This document shows positions 1 to 6,757 of a stretch of DNA of 22,489 nucleotides, in pieces; position 1 is the first letter of the stretch; each line of letters opens with the position of its first letter. The translations under genes and the position numbers were made by a program. Below the pieces are notes generated by a model. The model made no database searches and was not told where the DNA came from. It worked only from the letters and a program-made list of their open reading frames with translations. Source of the DNA: an uncultured Collinsella sp. (lineage in GTDB: Bacteria; Actinomycetota; Coriobacteriia; Coriobacteriales; Coriobacteriaceae); assembly GCA_900541245.1 (NCBI GenBank), contig UQIS01000039.1, forward strand, positions 1 through 22,489. The letters run 5' to 3'.

Positions 1-23
1 CGGGCGATGCCGTTGCCTGTCGG

Positions 24-479
24 CTAGTGGCGGGATTGGTGGCGGAGTTTGTCGATGGTGGAGTCGGTGCTTCGGCTGCGGGCGTCGGCGGCGGTTTGGC
101 GCTTGCGGCGGTAATCGATCATGCCTTGGATGATGGGCTTGCCAAAGCTCACGACATCATCGTTGTAGATGGCGGTTCGGGCTGCGAGGAGGCAGTCGGT
201 AAAGTCCATATGGGTCTTGCCAAAGAGTTTGACGGCAAGGGCGACAACGGTGGGCTCGTCGACCATGACGTCATCGAGCAGCCTTTTCATGGCCGCAGTA
301 ATCTCAACGCGGGGAACCTTATAGACGTCGCGCAGCGTGACCACGACGCGCGTGATGATTTCGGGGTAGACGCGAGCGGTGCGCGTGGCGATGACCTTGG
401 CGGCGCGCGGTGACAGAACCTCGTCGTCGTCAAGCAGGTAGCGCAGGATGACGGTCTCGTCGATGATGGTGCTACTCAT
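24..479 (-). CDS. PIN-domain protein, probable VapC-like toxin of a type II toxin-antitoxin pair
   Basis: A 151-residue protein with the layout of a PIN-domain ribonuclease. The N-terminus reads IIDETVILRYLLDDD, so D7 is the first acidic metal ligand. E40 (YPEII) is the second, D92/D95 (MDFTDCLLAA) the third, and D107/D108 (NDDVVSFGK) the fourth. PIN toxins of the VapC family use such an acidic cluster with Mg2+ or Mn2+ to cut RNA, often tRNA or rRNA; the target here cannot be read from sequence. The tail from about residue 123 is basic and polar (RRKRQ) and looks disordered. The ATG lies inside the end of the upstream antitoxin gene (8-base overlap, 472-479), implying translational coupling. 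The family call is good; active toxicity is inferred. Confidence 0.75.
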   Translation of the reverse strand: MSSTIIDETVILRYLLDDDEVLSPRAAKVIATRTARVYPEIITRVVVTLRDVYKVPRVEITAAMKRLLDDVMVDEPTVVALAVKLFGKTHMDFTDCLLAARTAIYNDDVVSFGKPIIQGMIDYRRKRQTAADARSRSTDSTIDKLRHQSRH

Positions 480-795
480 GGATATCTACTTCCTCGGGAC
501 CCAAAATCGAATCGTCGCTTTCTGTGGCAAGGTACTCAATCCAGGCATTGCGCTCTTCGGAGCGGCGATTGGGGTCCCCATATGCTTTGAGCGATCCATA
601 GGCGGCCGTGCCGTCCTTGGAACGCACGGCGACCGGCTGAAAGGGGAGCTTGCGCATCAAAATGCTCTGCGCGACAAATAGACGGACAGCCTCGGCGAGC
701 GATGTGCCCATGGCGTCGTAGAGATGCTCGGCATGCTGCTTGTCTTCCTCGCGAATGCGCACCTGCAGGATGGCTCTTTTTTGAGTCGATGACAT
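472..795 (-). CDS. RelB/DinJ-family antitoxin
   Basis: A 107-residue protein. Residues 8-50 (ILQVRIREEDK, then LYDAMGTSLAEAVRLFVAQ) resemble the ribbon-helix-helix DNA-binding half of RelB/DinJ antitoxins, followed by the family's LPFQP motif. The acidic C-terminal half (about 60-107) would wrap and inhibit the toxin. The frame extends upstream to 861, but the ATG at 795 is preferred: AAGGGGG lies at a proper distance upstream on the minus strand (803-809) and the family similarity begins there. It is the first gene of a minus-strand operon with the PIN protein. Antitoxins of this family normally repress their own promoter, and candidate operator repeats flank the promoter proposed at 862-889. 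The usual partner is a RelE/YafQ toxin, so pairing with a PIN protein is notable. Confidence 0.75.
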   Translation of the reverse strand: MSSTQKRAILQVRIREEDKQHAEHLYDAMGTSLAEAVRLFVAQSILMRKLPFQPVAVRSKDGTAAYGSLKAYGDPNRRSEERNAWIEYLATESDDSILGPEEVDIHE

Positions 796-851
796 CACTG
801 GCCCCCTTAATGAGCGTGCAATATAGTCGGTCAAATGCGGCATGTGCCGAT

Positions 852-891
852 ACTTGAGCATCTTATAACGATTACTTTATTTCACTCAAGT
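852..891. repeat. CTCAAGT inverted pair flanking the toxin-antitoxin promoter (candidate operator)
   Basis: ACTTGAG at 852-858 and CTCAAGT at 885-891 are inverted copies of one heptamer. One lies at the expected transcription start and the other overlaps the -35 box of the minus-strand promoter. A third copy at 1051-1057 belongs to a longer match: 852-861 and 1048-1057 are perfect 10-bp inverted copies. A role as binding sites, for instance for the antitoxin, is inferred from position and repetition only. Confidence 0.4.
862..889 (-). promoter_or_regulatory. Probable promoter of the toxin-antitoxin operon
   Basis: Read on the minus strand, TTGAGT (889-884) is followed after 16 bases by TATAAG (867-862). 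These match the sigma-70 consensus boxes at 4/6 and 5/6 positions. Transcription would start near 855, about 60 bases before the antitoxin ATG at 795. CTCAAGT-type repeats overlap the -35 box and sit just past the -10 box, as expected for an autoregulated promoter. The call rests on box match, spacing and position only. Confidence 0.5.
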
Positions 892-1018
892 TGATAACCA
901 TAAACACGAATACAAGCGTAGTACATCCAAAACGAGAGCGCGTAAAAATCTCTGAGGCGTACGCATGTAATACACTCACCTTTATAGCTATCCGAGAATA
1001 GTTCCAACCTGCCAAAAC

Positions 1019-1044
1019 CCCTGCAATACACCCGTATTGCAGGG
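1019..1044. repeat. Perfect inverted repeat, 11-bp arms, 4-base loop
   Basis: CCCTGCAATAC (1019-1029) and GTATTGCAGGG (1034-1044) are perfect inverted copies around ACCC. On the plus strand no T-run follows. On the minus strand only a short T-run (GTTTTGG) follows, so it is a weak terminator at best and no minus-strand gene ends here. A dyad operator upstream of the formate hydrogenlyase operon is the alternative I favour, without knowing the protein. Confidence 0.5.
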
Positions 1045-1108
1045 CCTATGCTCAAGTTTGCCACCTGCAACTGCGTATATTTAACCTGTATACCGTTGGA
1101 GGAATTCT

Positions 1109-1174
1109 ATCGAAGTGCCTGTTTCGCCGCATGCACTCGATACGCCGATGCCGGGCCACGGGCGGTCCGGGGCA
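1109..1174 (+). promoter_or_regulatory. Structured 5' leader of the formate hydrogenlyase operon (candidate cis-regulatory RNA)
   Basis: Two hairpins can be drawn in the untranslated leader. The first pairs 1109-1118 with 1133-1141 (ATCGA-A-GTGC with GCACTCGAT) as nine base pairs with one bulged A. The second pairs 1151-1157 with 1164-1170 (CCGGGCC with GGTCCGG, one G-U pair) around a six-base loop; TGCC/GGCA (1149-1152 with 1171-1174) gives an alternative extension. The hydN ribosome site follows at 1206-1214. A structured leader before a molybdoenzyme/hydrogenase operon suggests a riboswitch or protein-binding leader, for example the Moco RNA motif, but I cannot match the consensus from memory. 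Confidence 0.35.
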
Positions 1175-1222
1175 ACGTCGACAGGGTCTCTCTGGCATGG
1201 GATTCAGGAGGGAGTGAACAAC

Positions 1223-1741
1223 ATGGGCAATAAACGAGTCGTAGCCGATTCCTCACGCTGCATTGGGTGCCAAACCTGTATGGCGGCGTGCATCGAGGCA
1301 CACGATATTCCCGGCAACATCGCCGCGCCGCGCTTGCGCGTGACGCGTACGTACGAGATCTCCGCACCGGTGGCTTGCCATCACTGCGAGGATGCCCCGT
1401 GCGCCAAGGCCTGCCCCACGGGCGCCTTGTTCTTTGATCCAAAGAACCATCGCATCGGTGTTAACGAGGACAACTGCATCGGCTGCAAGAGCTGCGTCAT
1501 GGCCTGCCCCTTTGGCGCCGTGAGCGTGGCGACCACGCAGGTCCCCGTCTTGATGGGCGACGTGCGCGTGGGTTCGCAGACTAAGAGCTTCGTGCTCAAG
1601 TGCGACCTGTGCGTGGACCGTCCCGGCGGTCCGGCGTGTGCCGAGGCGTGTCCGACCAAGGGCCTCACCCTGGTGGACGAGGAGCGTCTGGCAGAACTGA
1701 CTGCCGAGCGTGCCCGCGCCACCATCGAAAACGAGGCGTAA
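1223..1741 (+). CDS. hydN: HydN-like four-cluster [4Fe-4S] ferredoxin of formate hydrogenlyase
   Basis: A 172-residue cytosolic polyferredoxin, close in length to E. coli HydN (about 175). Four cysteine groups are visible: CIGCQTC from C13 with C23; CHHCEDAPC from C52 with C64; CIGCKSC from C85 with C95; and KCDLC from C127 with C139/C143. Such proteins carry electrons between the formate dehydrogenase and other redox partners. The ATG at 1223 is preferred because AGGAGGGAG (1206-1214) precedes it and similarity begins there. An in-frame GTG at 1115 with its own GGAGG would add 36 unlike residues lying over the leader hairpins. It is the first gene of the operon, directly before fdhF. HycB/HyfA-type subunits are the nearest alternative name. 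Confidence 0.85.
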   Translation: MGNKRVVADSSRCIGCQTCMAACIEAHDIPGNIAAPRLRVTRTYEISAPVACHHCEDAPCAKACPTGALFFDPKNHRIGVNEDNCIGCKSCVMACPFGAVSVATTQVPVLMGDVRVGSQTKSFVLKCDLCVDRPGGPACAEACPTKGLTLVDEERLAELTAERARATIENEA

Positions 1742-1776
1742 GCGTCGGGCGACAGGCCCAATGATTGTCAAATAAG

Positions 1777-1792
1777 TACCGAGTATTCGGTA
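1777..1792. repeat. Short inverted repeat between hydN and fdhF
   Basis: TACCGA (1777-1782) and TCGGTA (1787-1792) flank GTAT, making a six-bp hairpin 24 bases before the fdhF start. No T-run follows, so it is not a terminator. It may be an mRNA processing or stability element, or chance. Confidence 0.3.
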
Positions 1793-1815
1793 GCAGAGAA
1801 AGGAAGGAGGGTGTC

Positions 1816-4038
1816 ATGGAGAAGCATAAAGTGATCTGCCCGTATTGCGGCGCCGGTTGCCAGTTTAACCTCTTGGTCCAAAACGGCCAGGTCGTGGGTA
1901 CCGAACCGCTCAACGGCATCACCAACCAGAGCGAGCTGTGCCTTAAGGGCATGAGCGGCTACGACTTCATCAACGACACCAAGATCTTGACTCCTCGCGT
2001 ACTGCACCCGATGATCCGCCGCACTAAGGGCGCGGATCTTGAGCGCGTAAGCTGGGACGAGGCGCTGGATTTCACCGCATCTAAGATGCAGGCCATAATT
2101 GACGAATATGGTCCTAACGCTGTCATGACCACCGGCTCTTCGCGAGGCGGCGGCAATGAGGCGAACTACGTCATGCAGAAGTTTACGCGTGCGTGCATCG
2201 GCACCCACAGCGTAGACAACTGCGCCCGTACTTGACACGGCCCTACTGTCCTCGGTCTGATGGACACGGTTGGTTCAGGTTGCATGTCATGCTCCATCCC
2301 CGGTATGGAGGATGCGGGCTGCATTTTCCTCTTCGGCTATAACCCTGCCGATTCGCACCCCATCGTCGCAAGGCGTATCGTGCGAGCCAAAGAAAAGGGT
2401 TGCAAGATCATCGTCGCCGACCCGCGCCATATCGAAACCGCGCGTATCGCCGATCTCTACCTTCCGATCAAGAACGGTTGCAACGTTGCGTTCCTCAACG
2501 CCTTTGCCAACTGCTTGGTCAACGATGGCCTCTACGACAAGGAATTCGTCGCCGAGCACACGAACGGCTTTGACGAGTGGTGGGAGACCATCAAGAACTA
2601 CACTCCCGAATCCGTACAGGACATCACGGGTGTCGAGCCCGCGTTGATCCACCAAGCTGCCGAGATGTACGCCACGGCGAAGCCCTCTGCCATCATTGGC
2701 TGGGGCATGGGCGTATGCCAGCAGAAGCAGAACCTGAAGACGGTGCACACCATCGCCTCCATCGCCTGCGTTGCCGGCCAGATCGGCAAACCCAATTCCG
2801 GCCTCGCGCCCGTGCGTGGCCAGAATAACGTCCAGGGCTCCTGCGATATGGGTATGCTGCCCAACCTGTACCCTGGCTACCAGAAGGTCACCGACCCGGC
2901 AGTGCGTGCCAAGTTTGCCAAGGCTTGGGGCGTGCCCGAGGAAAAGCTCCCGCTCGAGGAGGGCTACAAGCTCACCGACCTGGGCCACCTGGTCGACGAG
3001 GGCAAGGTGCACTGCTTCTACAACTACGGCGAGGACCCGGTGCAGACCGAGCCCGATTCGGCCGGTATGCGCAAGACGCTCTCCGAGCTGGACCTGTTCA
3101 TTTGCCAGGACATCTTTATGACGCAGACGACCATGCTCGCCGACGTCATCCTGCCCGCTACCTCTTGGGGCGAGCACGAGGGTGTCTTTACTGCATCCGA
3201 CCGTAGCTTCCAGCACTTTGACGCGGCCGTTCCGCCCAAGGGCGAGTGCCGCCACGACTGGGAGATCTTCGCGGACCTGTCTACGCGCATGGGCTATCCC
3301 ATGCACTACGACAACACCGAGCAGATCTGGAACGAGTGCATTAGCCTGTGCCCCAACTTTGTGGGCGCGACCTACGAGAAGATGGCTCCCGAGGGCGGTT
3401 ACGCCCAGTGGCCGGTCAAGAGCACCGATGTGAACGACCACGGTACGCCCGACATGTTCGCTGGTGGCAAGTTCACCACCAAGGACGGCCGCGCCAACCT
3501 GATGGCGCACGACTGGGAGGCGCCCTCCGAGCTTCCCGACGATGAGTACCCGCTCATCCTGTGCACCGTCCGCGAGGTCGGCCACTACAGCTGCCGCTCG
3601 ATGACCGGCAACTGCAAGACGCTGGCGCTGCTCGCCGACGAGCCCGGCTTTGTTCGCATGAATCCCGCGGACGCCCAGGCGCGCGGCATCAAGAACGGCG
3701 ACATCGTCTCGATTCACAGCCGCCGCGGCCAGGTATACAGCCGAGCCGACGTGAGCGACCGTATCAACAAGGGCACGGTCTATATGACCTACCAGTGGTG
3801 GATCGGCAAGTGCAACGAGCTGACCATGCACAAGGTCGACCCGGTCTCGCACACGCCCGAGGACAAGTTCTCCGCCTGCCAGGTCGACGCTATCGCCGAC
3901 CAGGTCTGGGCCGAGGGCGAGGTCGAGCGTCAGTACACCGAGCTCAAGCAGGCTCTGGTCGACGCCGCCGCTCCCCAGGACGTTGAGCCCGGCGCCGCCA
4001 AGTTCGACGACGAGACACACGTGAATCAAATCGTGTAG
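1816..4038 (+). CDS. fdhF: Selenocysteine-containing formate dehydrogenase H
   Basis: Oxidises formate to CO2 at a Mo(W)-bis-MGD centre and passes electrons through one [4Fe-4S] cluster to the hydrogenase. The product is 740 residues including selenocysteine (E. coli FdhF 715). C8, C11, C15 and C42 form the cluster motif at the same positions as in E. coli, followed by LCLKG with the conserved lysine K44. TGA at 2233-2235 is codon 140, in CART-Sec-HGPTV, equivalent to CARV-Sec-HGPSV of the E. coli enzyme; H141 follows. Strong coding on both sides in the same frame and a SECIS hairpin right after rule out a broken gene. There is no Tat signal, so it is cytosolic. Start: ATG 1816 with AAGGAGGG at 1804-1811; the frame upstream lacks family similarity. 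Automated annotation may split it at 2235. Confidence 0.95.
2233..2273 (+). promoter_or_regulatory. Bacterial SECIS element in fdhF (UGA and following hairpin)
   Basis: After the TGA (2233-2235), TGTCC (2247-2251) pairs with GGACA (2262-2266). TC (2252-2253) then pairs with GA (2259-2260), closing a GGTCT loop at 2254-2258. The loop begins 21 bases after the first base of TGA, exactly as in E. coli fdhF, whose SelB-binding loop is also GGUCU. A lower helix (2242-2246 with 2269-2273, one U-U mismatch) extends the stem. The single bulged U (2261) lies on the 3' side of the helix, whereas E. coli has its key bulged U on the 5' side. SelB encoded at 20377 is the expected reader. Confidence 0.9.
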
Positions 4039-4059
4039 TCCCGTTCTCGTTGGCTTTTT

Positions 4060-4102
4060 GGGCCGGGCGTCCCGTACGTTCGGGAGCCCGGCCCGTTATT
4101 TT
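4060..4102 (+). terminator. Terminator-like hairpin between fdhF and hyfA
   Basis: GGGCCGGGC (about 4060-4068) pairs with GCCCGGCCC (4086-4094). One bulged G and a further five pairs (TCCCG/CGGGA) then close a TACGTT loop. The tail is GTTATTTT rather than a clean T-run, so it looks like a weak or leaky terminator, or an mRNA-stabilising structure after fdhF. The hyfA ribosome site follows within ten bases. Partial read-through would give more hydN-fdhF than hyf transcript; that effect is inferred. Confidence 0.55.
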
Positions 4103-4116
4103 GAAAGGAAGTGGGG

Positions 4117-4734
4117 ATGAACCGCTTCATCGACATCAACCCGGAGAGGTGCATCGGCTGCGGAACATGCCAGTCCGCCTGTGCCGACGCCCACCGGATG
4201 CAGGGTCTTCAGGATACGCCGCGCCTGGCGCTCGTGAAGACCGGCGGTATTTCGGCCGCCCTTGCCTGCCACCATTGCGAGGGTGCCCCCTGCGCCGAGG
4301 TTTGCCCGGTGAATGCCATCGAGCACGATGGCGATCGCATCCACGTCAAGGAGCAGGAGTGCATCGGGTGCAGGCTGTGCGCCATCGCGTGCCCCTTCGG
4401 AGCCATCCATCCCGATGGCACGTCTATCGCCGGTGTCGCAGGCATGTGCGATCCGACGCCTTCGTATCCTAAGTCCCCGAGCAGCCTTCTTACGTGGGCT
4501 CCCGGCCAGTACACCTGCGCTGTCAAGTGCGATCTGTGCGCCTTCGATCCGGACGGCCCGCATTGTGTGGCGGCGTGCCCCACCAAGGCGCTGACCGTCA
4601 TGGGCGGTGCGGCCGATCGCGAGCTCGACGAGGCCAAGCGCCTGCGCTCGATCGAAAACGGTCCGGTCGTCGACGTTACCGCTGTGGCCCAGGGCTTGTC
4701 CGAGAAAGCAGAAGGGAGCGTAAAGAATGGATAG
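4117..4734 (+). CDS. hyfA: Hydrogenase-4 component A, [4Fe-4S] ferredoxin subunit
   Basis: A 205-residue electron-transfer subunit, the same length as E. coli HyfA and with the same run of motifs: MNRF start, CIGCGTC from C12, CHHCEGAPC from C51 with C63, CIGCRLC from C82 with C92, and KCDLC near residue 145 with a later C-x3-CP. It would link formate dehydrogenase H to the HyfG/H/I peripheral arm on the cytoplasmic face. Start: ATG 4117 with AAGGAAG at 4105-4111; a GTG two codons earlier (4111) falls within that ribosome site. The end overlaps hyfB by 8 bases. A second polyferredoxin (hydN) occurs at the head of the operon, so which one docks to FdhF is not decided by sequence. Confidence 0.9.
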   Translation: MNRFIDINPERCIGCGTCQSACADAHRMQGLQDTPRLALVKTGGISAALACHHCEGAPCAEVCPVNAIEHDGDRIHVKEQECIGCRLCAIACPFGAIHPDGTSIAGVAGMCDPTPSYPKSPSSLLTWAPGQYTCAVKCDLCAFDPDGPHCVAACPTKALTVMGGAADRELDEAKRLRSIENGPVVDVTAVAQGLSEKAEGSVKNG

Positions 4735-6745
4735 CATGACGCTGTTTATCGCATCGCTTGCCGTCTCGTGCATCGGTGCGCTCGCCTCGGTTCTGCTGAT
4801 CAAGGCCGATAACGCCGATAAGACCGCCGGCTGCCTTATCGGCGCCGTCGCCGCGGTGCTTTCGTTTGTGGCCGGTATCCAGGCCGTGCTGGGCGATGTC
4901 ACGTCGGTCGACACCATCGTGTTCTTCCCGTTTGCCCATTTCCAGCTGCTGCTCAATCAGCTGTCCGGCCTGTTCGTGGCGCTCATCTCGGTGCTCGCGT
5001 TTGCCGGTTCGATCTACGGTCTCAACTACTTTGATGAGTACCCGGGCAAAAAGGGCCGCGCCGGCTTCTTCTTTAACACCTTCGTGGCGTCCATGATGCT
5101 CGTCATCACCGCCGACAACGTGTTTTGGTTCCTGGTCGCCTTTGAGCTCATGTCGCTGACCTCGTACTTCCTGGTCGTGATCGAGGAGAACGAGAACTCC
5201 ATCCATGGCGGTTGGCTCTACTTTGTGATCGCGCACGTGGGCTTTGTGCTCATCATGGCGAGCTTCCTCACCATGACCAACTTCGCCGGTGGCTCGTTTG
5301 CCTTTGCGGATTTCCGCGCCACGCAGTTTAGTCCTGCGGTCGCATCCGTGTGCTTCGTGCTCGCCTTCTTTGGCTTTGGCGCCAAGGCCGGTATCATCCC
5401 GCTGCACGGCTGGCTGCCCAAGGCACATCCCGAGGCGCCGTCCAACGTGTCGGCCCTCATGTCCGGCGGCATGATCAAGATCGGTATCTTCGGCATCCTC
5501 AAGGTTGGTCTCGACCTGCTCTCCGCCTCGGGCGTTCAGGTTTGGTGGGGCCTTATGGTCATGGTCTTCGGTGCGATCTCGTCGGTCCTCGGCGTGGCCT
5601 TCGCCCTGCAGGAGCATGACATCAAGCGCCTGCTGGCCTATCACTCCGTCGAGAACATCGGCATCATTCTGCTCGGCGTCGGTGCCTCCATGGCCGCCAT
5701 GGCGCTCAACTCGGTCGGAATCGCCGTCCTGGCTCTGATGGCCGCCCTCTACCACACGTTTAACCACGCGATGTTTAAGGGCGAGCTGTTCTTGGGCGCC
5801 GGTGCGCTGCTGTACTCCACGGGTACGCGCAATATGGAGAAGATGGGCGGCCTGTTCCGTCGTATGCCGGCAACGGCCATCTGCTTCCTCGTTGGCGCGC
5901 TTGCCATCTCGGCCATCCCGCCCTTCAACGGCTTTGTGTCCGAGTGGTTTACCTATCAGTCTCTGTTTAATGCCGCCATGCAGGGTGACAAGGCCGTCAT
6001 GATCGTGGCCGTGTTCGCTGCCGTCGCGCTTGCCATTACCGGCGCGCTGGCTGTCACGTGCTTCGTCAAGGCCTATGGCGTCTCCTTTGCCTCCGCGCCC
6101 CGCTCCGAGGCCGCGGCCAATGCCAAGGAGGTTCCCGCCCCCATGGTGTTTGCGCAGGGCCTGCTCGCTGCCATCTGCGTCGTGTTGGGCATTGGCGCTC
6201 CCGTGATCGCTCCCGTGCTGGTCGATGTCGCCGCGTCCGTGCTGCATCCGTACGGTGGCGTGTTTGCCGCCGAGGGTATGGAGCTCATGAACCAGTACTC
6301 CGGCGCTGCCACCTCCACGCCCGCGATCGCCATTGCGCTCGTGGTGCTCGTCGGCCTTGCCTGCGGTTATCGCAAGCTCAAGACCGTCGGCAAGGTGCAG
6401 AAGTCCCAGCCGTGGGCATGCGGCTATGCTCCCAACGAGCATATGCCCGTCGTGGCCACGACTTTTGCCTCCGAGGTGTCCTGGTTTATGCAGCCGCTCT
6501 ACACGCTGCGCGACCGCTGCACGGCCGTCTGCTGGTCCATCGCGCACTTCTTCCAGAAGCTCACCGGTGTGGCCGAGGCTGTGGAGCCCGTACCCGACAA
6601 GGTTCTCGTCGATGCCCCGCATAAGGGTGTCGAGAAGCTCGCCGACCTCGCGACTAAGCTCGAGGGCGGCAACTACAGCATCTATATCTGCTACATCGTC
6701 GCGGCACTCGTGGTGTTCCTCGTGCTCGCCGTGCAAATGGGTTAA
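4727..6745 (+). CDS. hyfB: Hydrogenase-4 component B, antiporter-like membrane subunit (NuoL/Mrp type)
   Basis: A 672-residue polytopic membrane protein, the same length as E. coli HyfB. Strings of hydrophobic segments run through the whole sequence. The proton-translocation residues of antiporter-like subunits are present: E140 in FLVAFELMSLTSYF (TM5 type), K220 in FGAKAGIIPLHGWLPKAHPEAP, and K251 in GGMIKIGIFG. The last segment (about 650-670) is a C-terminal membrane helix. It is one of three antiporter-like subunits (with HyfD and HyfF) in the membrane arm and probably moves H+ or Na+ when formate-derived electrons reduce protons. It starts inside the end of hyfA (4727-4734), indicating translational coupling. 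Confidence 0.92.
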   Translation: MDSMTLFIASLAVSCIGALASVLLIKADNADKTAGCLIGAVAAVLSFVAGIQAVLGDVTSVDTIVFFPFAHFQLLLNQLSGLFVALISVLAFAGSIYGLNYFDEYPGKKGRAGFFFNTFVASMMLVITADNVFWFLVAFELMSLTSYFLVVIEENENSIHGGWLYFVIAHVGFVLIMASFLTMTNFAGGSFAFADFRATQFSPAVASVCFVLAFFGFGAKAGIIPLHGWLPKAHPEAPSNVSALMSGGMIKIGIFGILKVGLDLLSASGVQVWWGLMVMVFGAISSVLGVAFALQEHDIKRLLAYHSVENIGIILLGVGASMAAMALNSVGIAVLALMAALYHTFNHAMFKGELFLGAGALLYSTGTRNMEKMGGLFRRMPATAICFLVGALAISAIPPFNGFVSEWFTYQSLFNAAMQGDKAVMIVAVFAAVALAITGALAVTCFVKAYGVSFASAPRSEAAANAKEVPAPMVFAQGLLAAICVVLGIGAPVIAPVLVDVAASVLHPYGGVFAAEGMELMNQYSGAATSTPAIAIALVVLVGLACGYRKLKTVGKVQKSQPWACGYAPNEHMPVVATTFASEVSWFMQPLYTLRDRCTAVCWSIAHFFQKLTGVAEAVEPVPDKVLVDAPHKGVEKLADLATKLEGGNYSIYICYIVAALVVFLVLAVQMG

Positions 6746-6757
6746 GGAGGGGAGAGC

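Larger units (their letters stand above)
796..1222. other. Divergent intergenic region between the toxin-antitoxin pair and the formate hydrogenlyase operon
   Basis: No believable gene is seen in these 427 bases; short frames here lack ribosome sites and family resemblance. The part from about 840 to 1095 is clearly more AT-rich than the rest of the window. It holds the toxin-antitoxin promoter (862-889), three CTCAAGT heptamers, an 11-bp-arm inverted repeat (1019-1044) and, from about 1109, a structured leader before hydN. The promoter for the plus-strand operon is not clear. TATATT at 1076-1081 and TATACC at 1089-1094 are possible -10 boxes, but neither has a good -35 partner. An activator-dependent promoter would fit that, but this is inference. 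Confidence 0.6.

Noticed and set aside
956..964. Small palindrome GCGTACGC as a regulatory site
   Set aside because: Eight bases with no spacing partner; expected by chance in a region of this size.
1010..1024. Sigma-54 (-24/-12) promoter for the FHL operon, as in E. coli
   Set aside because: The sequence TGCCAA-N5-CTGC lacks the invariant GG at -24, and actinobacteria generally lack sigma-54.
882..1070. Short minus-strand ORF of 62 codons in the intergenic region
   Set aside because: No ribosome site, no recognisable domain, and it overlaps the promoter and repeat elements.
1115..1222. GTG 1115 as the start of hydN (36-residue extension)
   Set aside because: The extension has no ferredoxin similarity, lies over leader hairpins, and ATG 1223 has a good ribosome site; kept only as a possible decoy start.
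2233..2235. In-frame TGA in fdhF as a nonsense mutation or pseudogene
   Set aside because: It falls exactly at the Sec140 position, coding continues in the same frame with family residues on both sides, a SECIS hairpin follows, and selA/selB are present.
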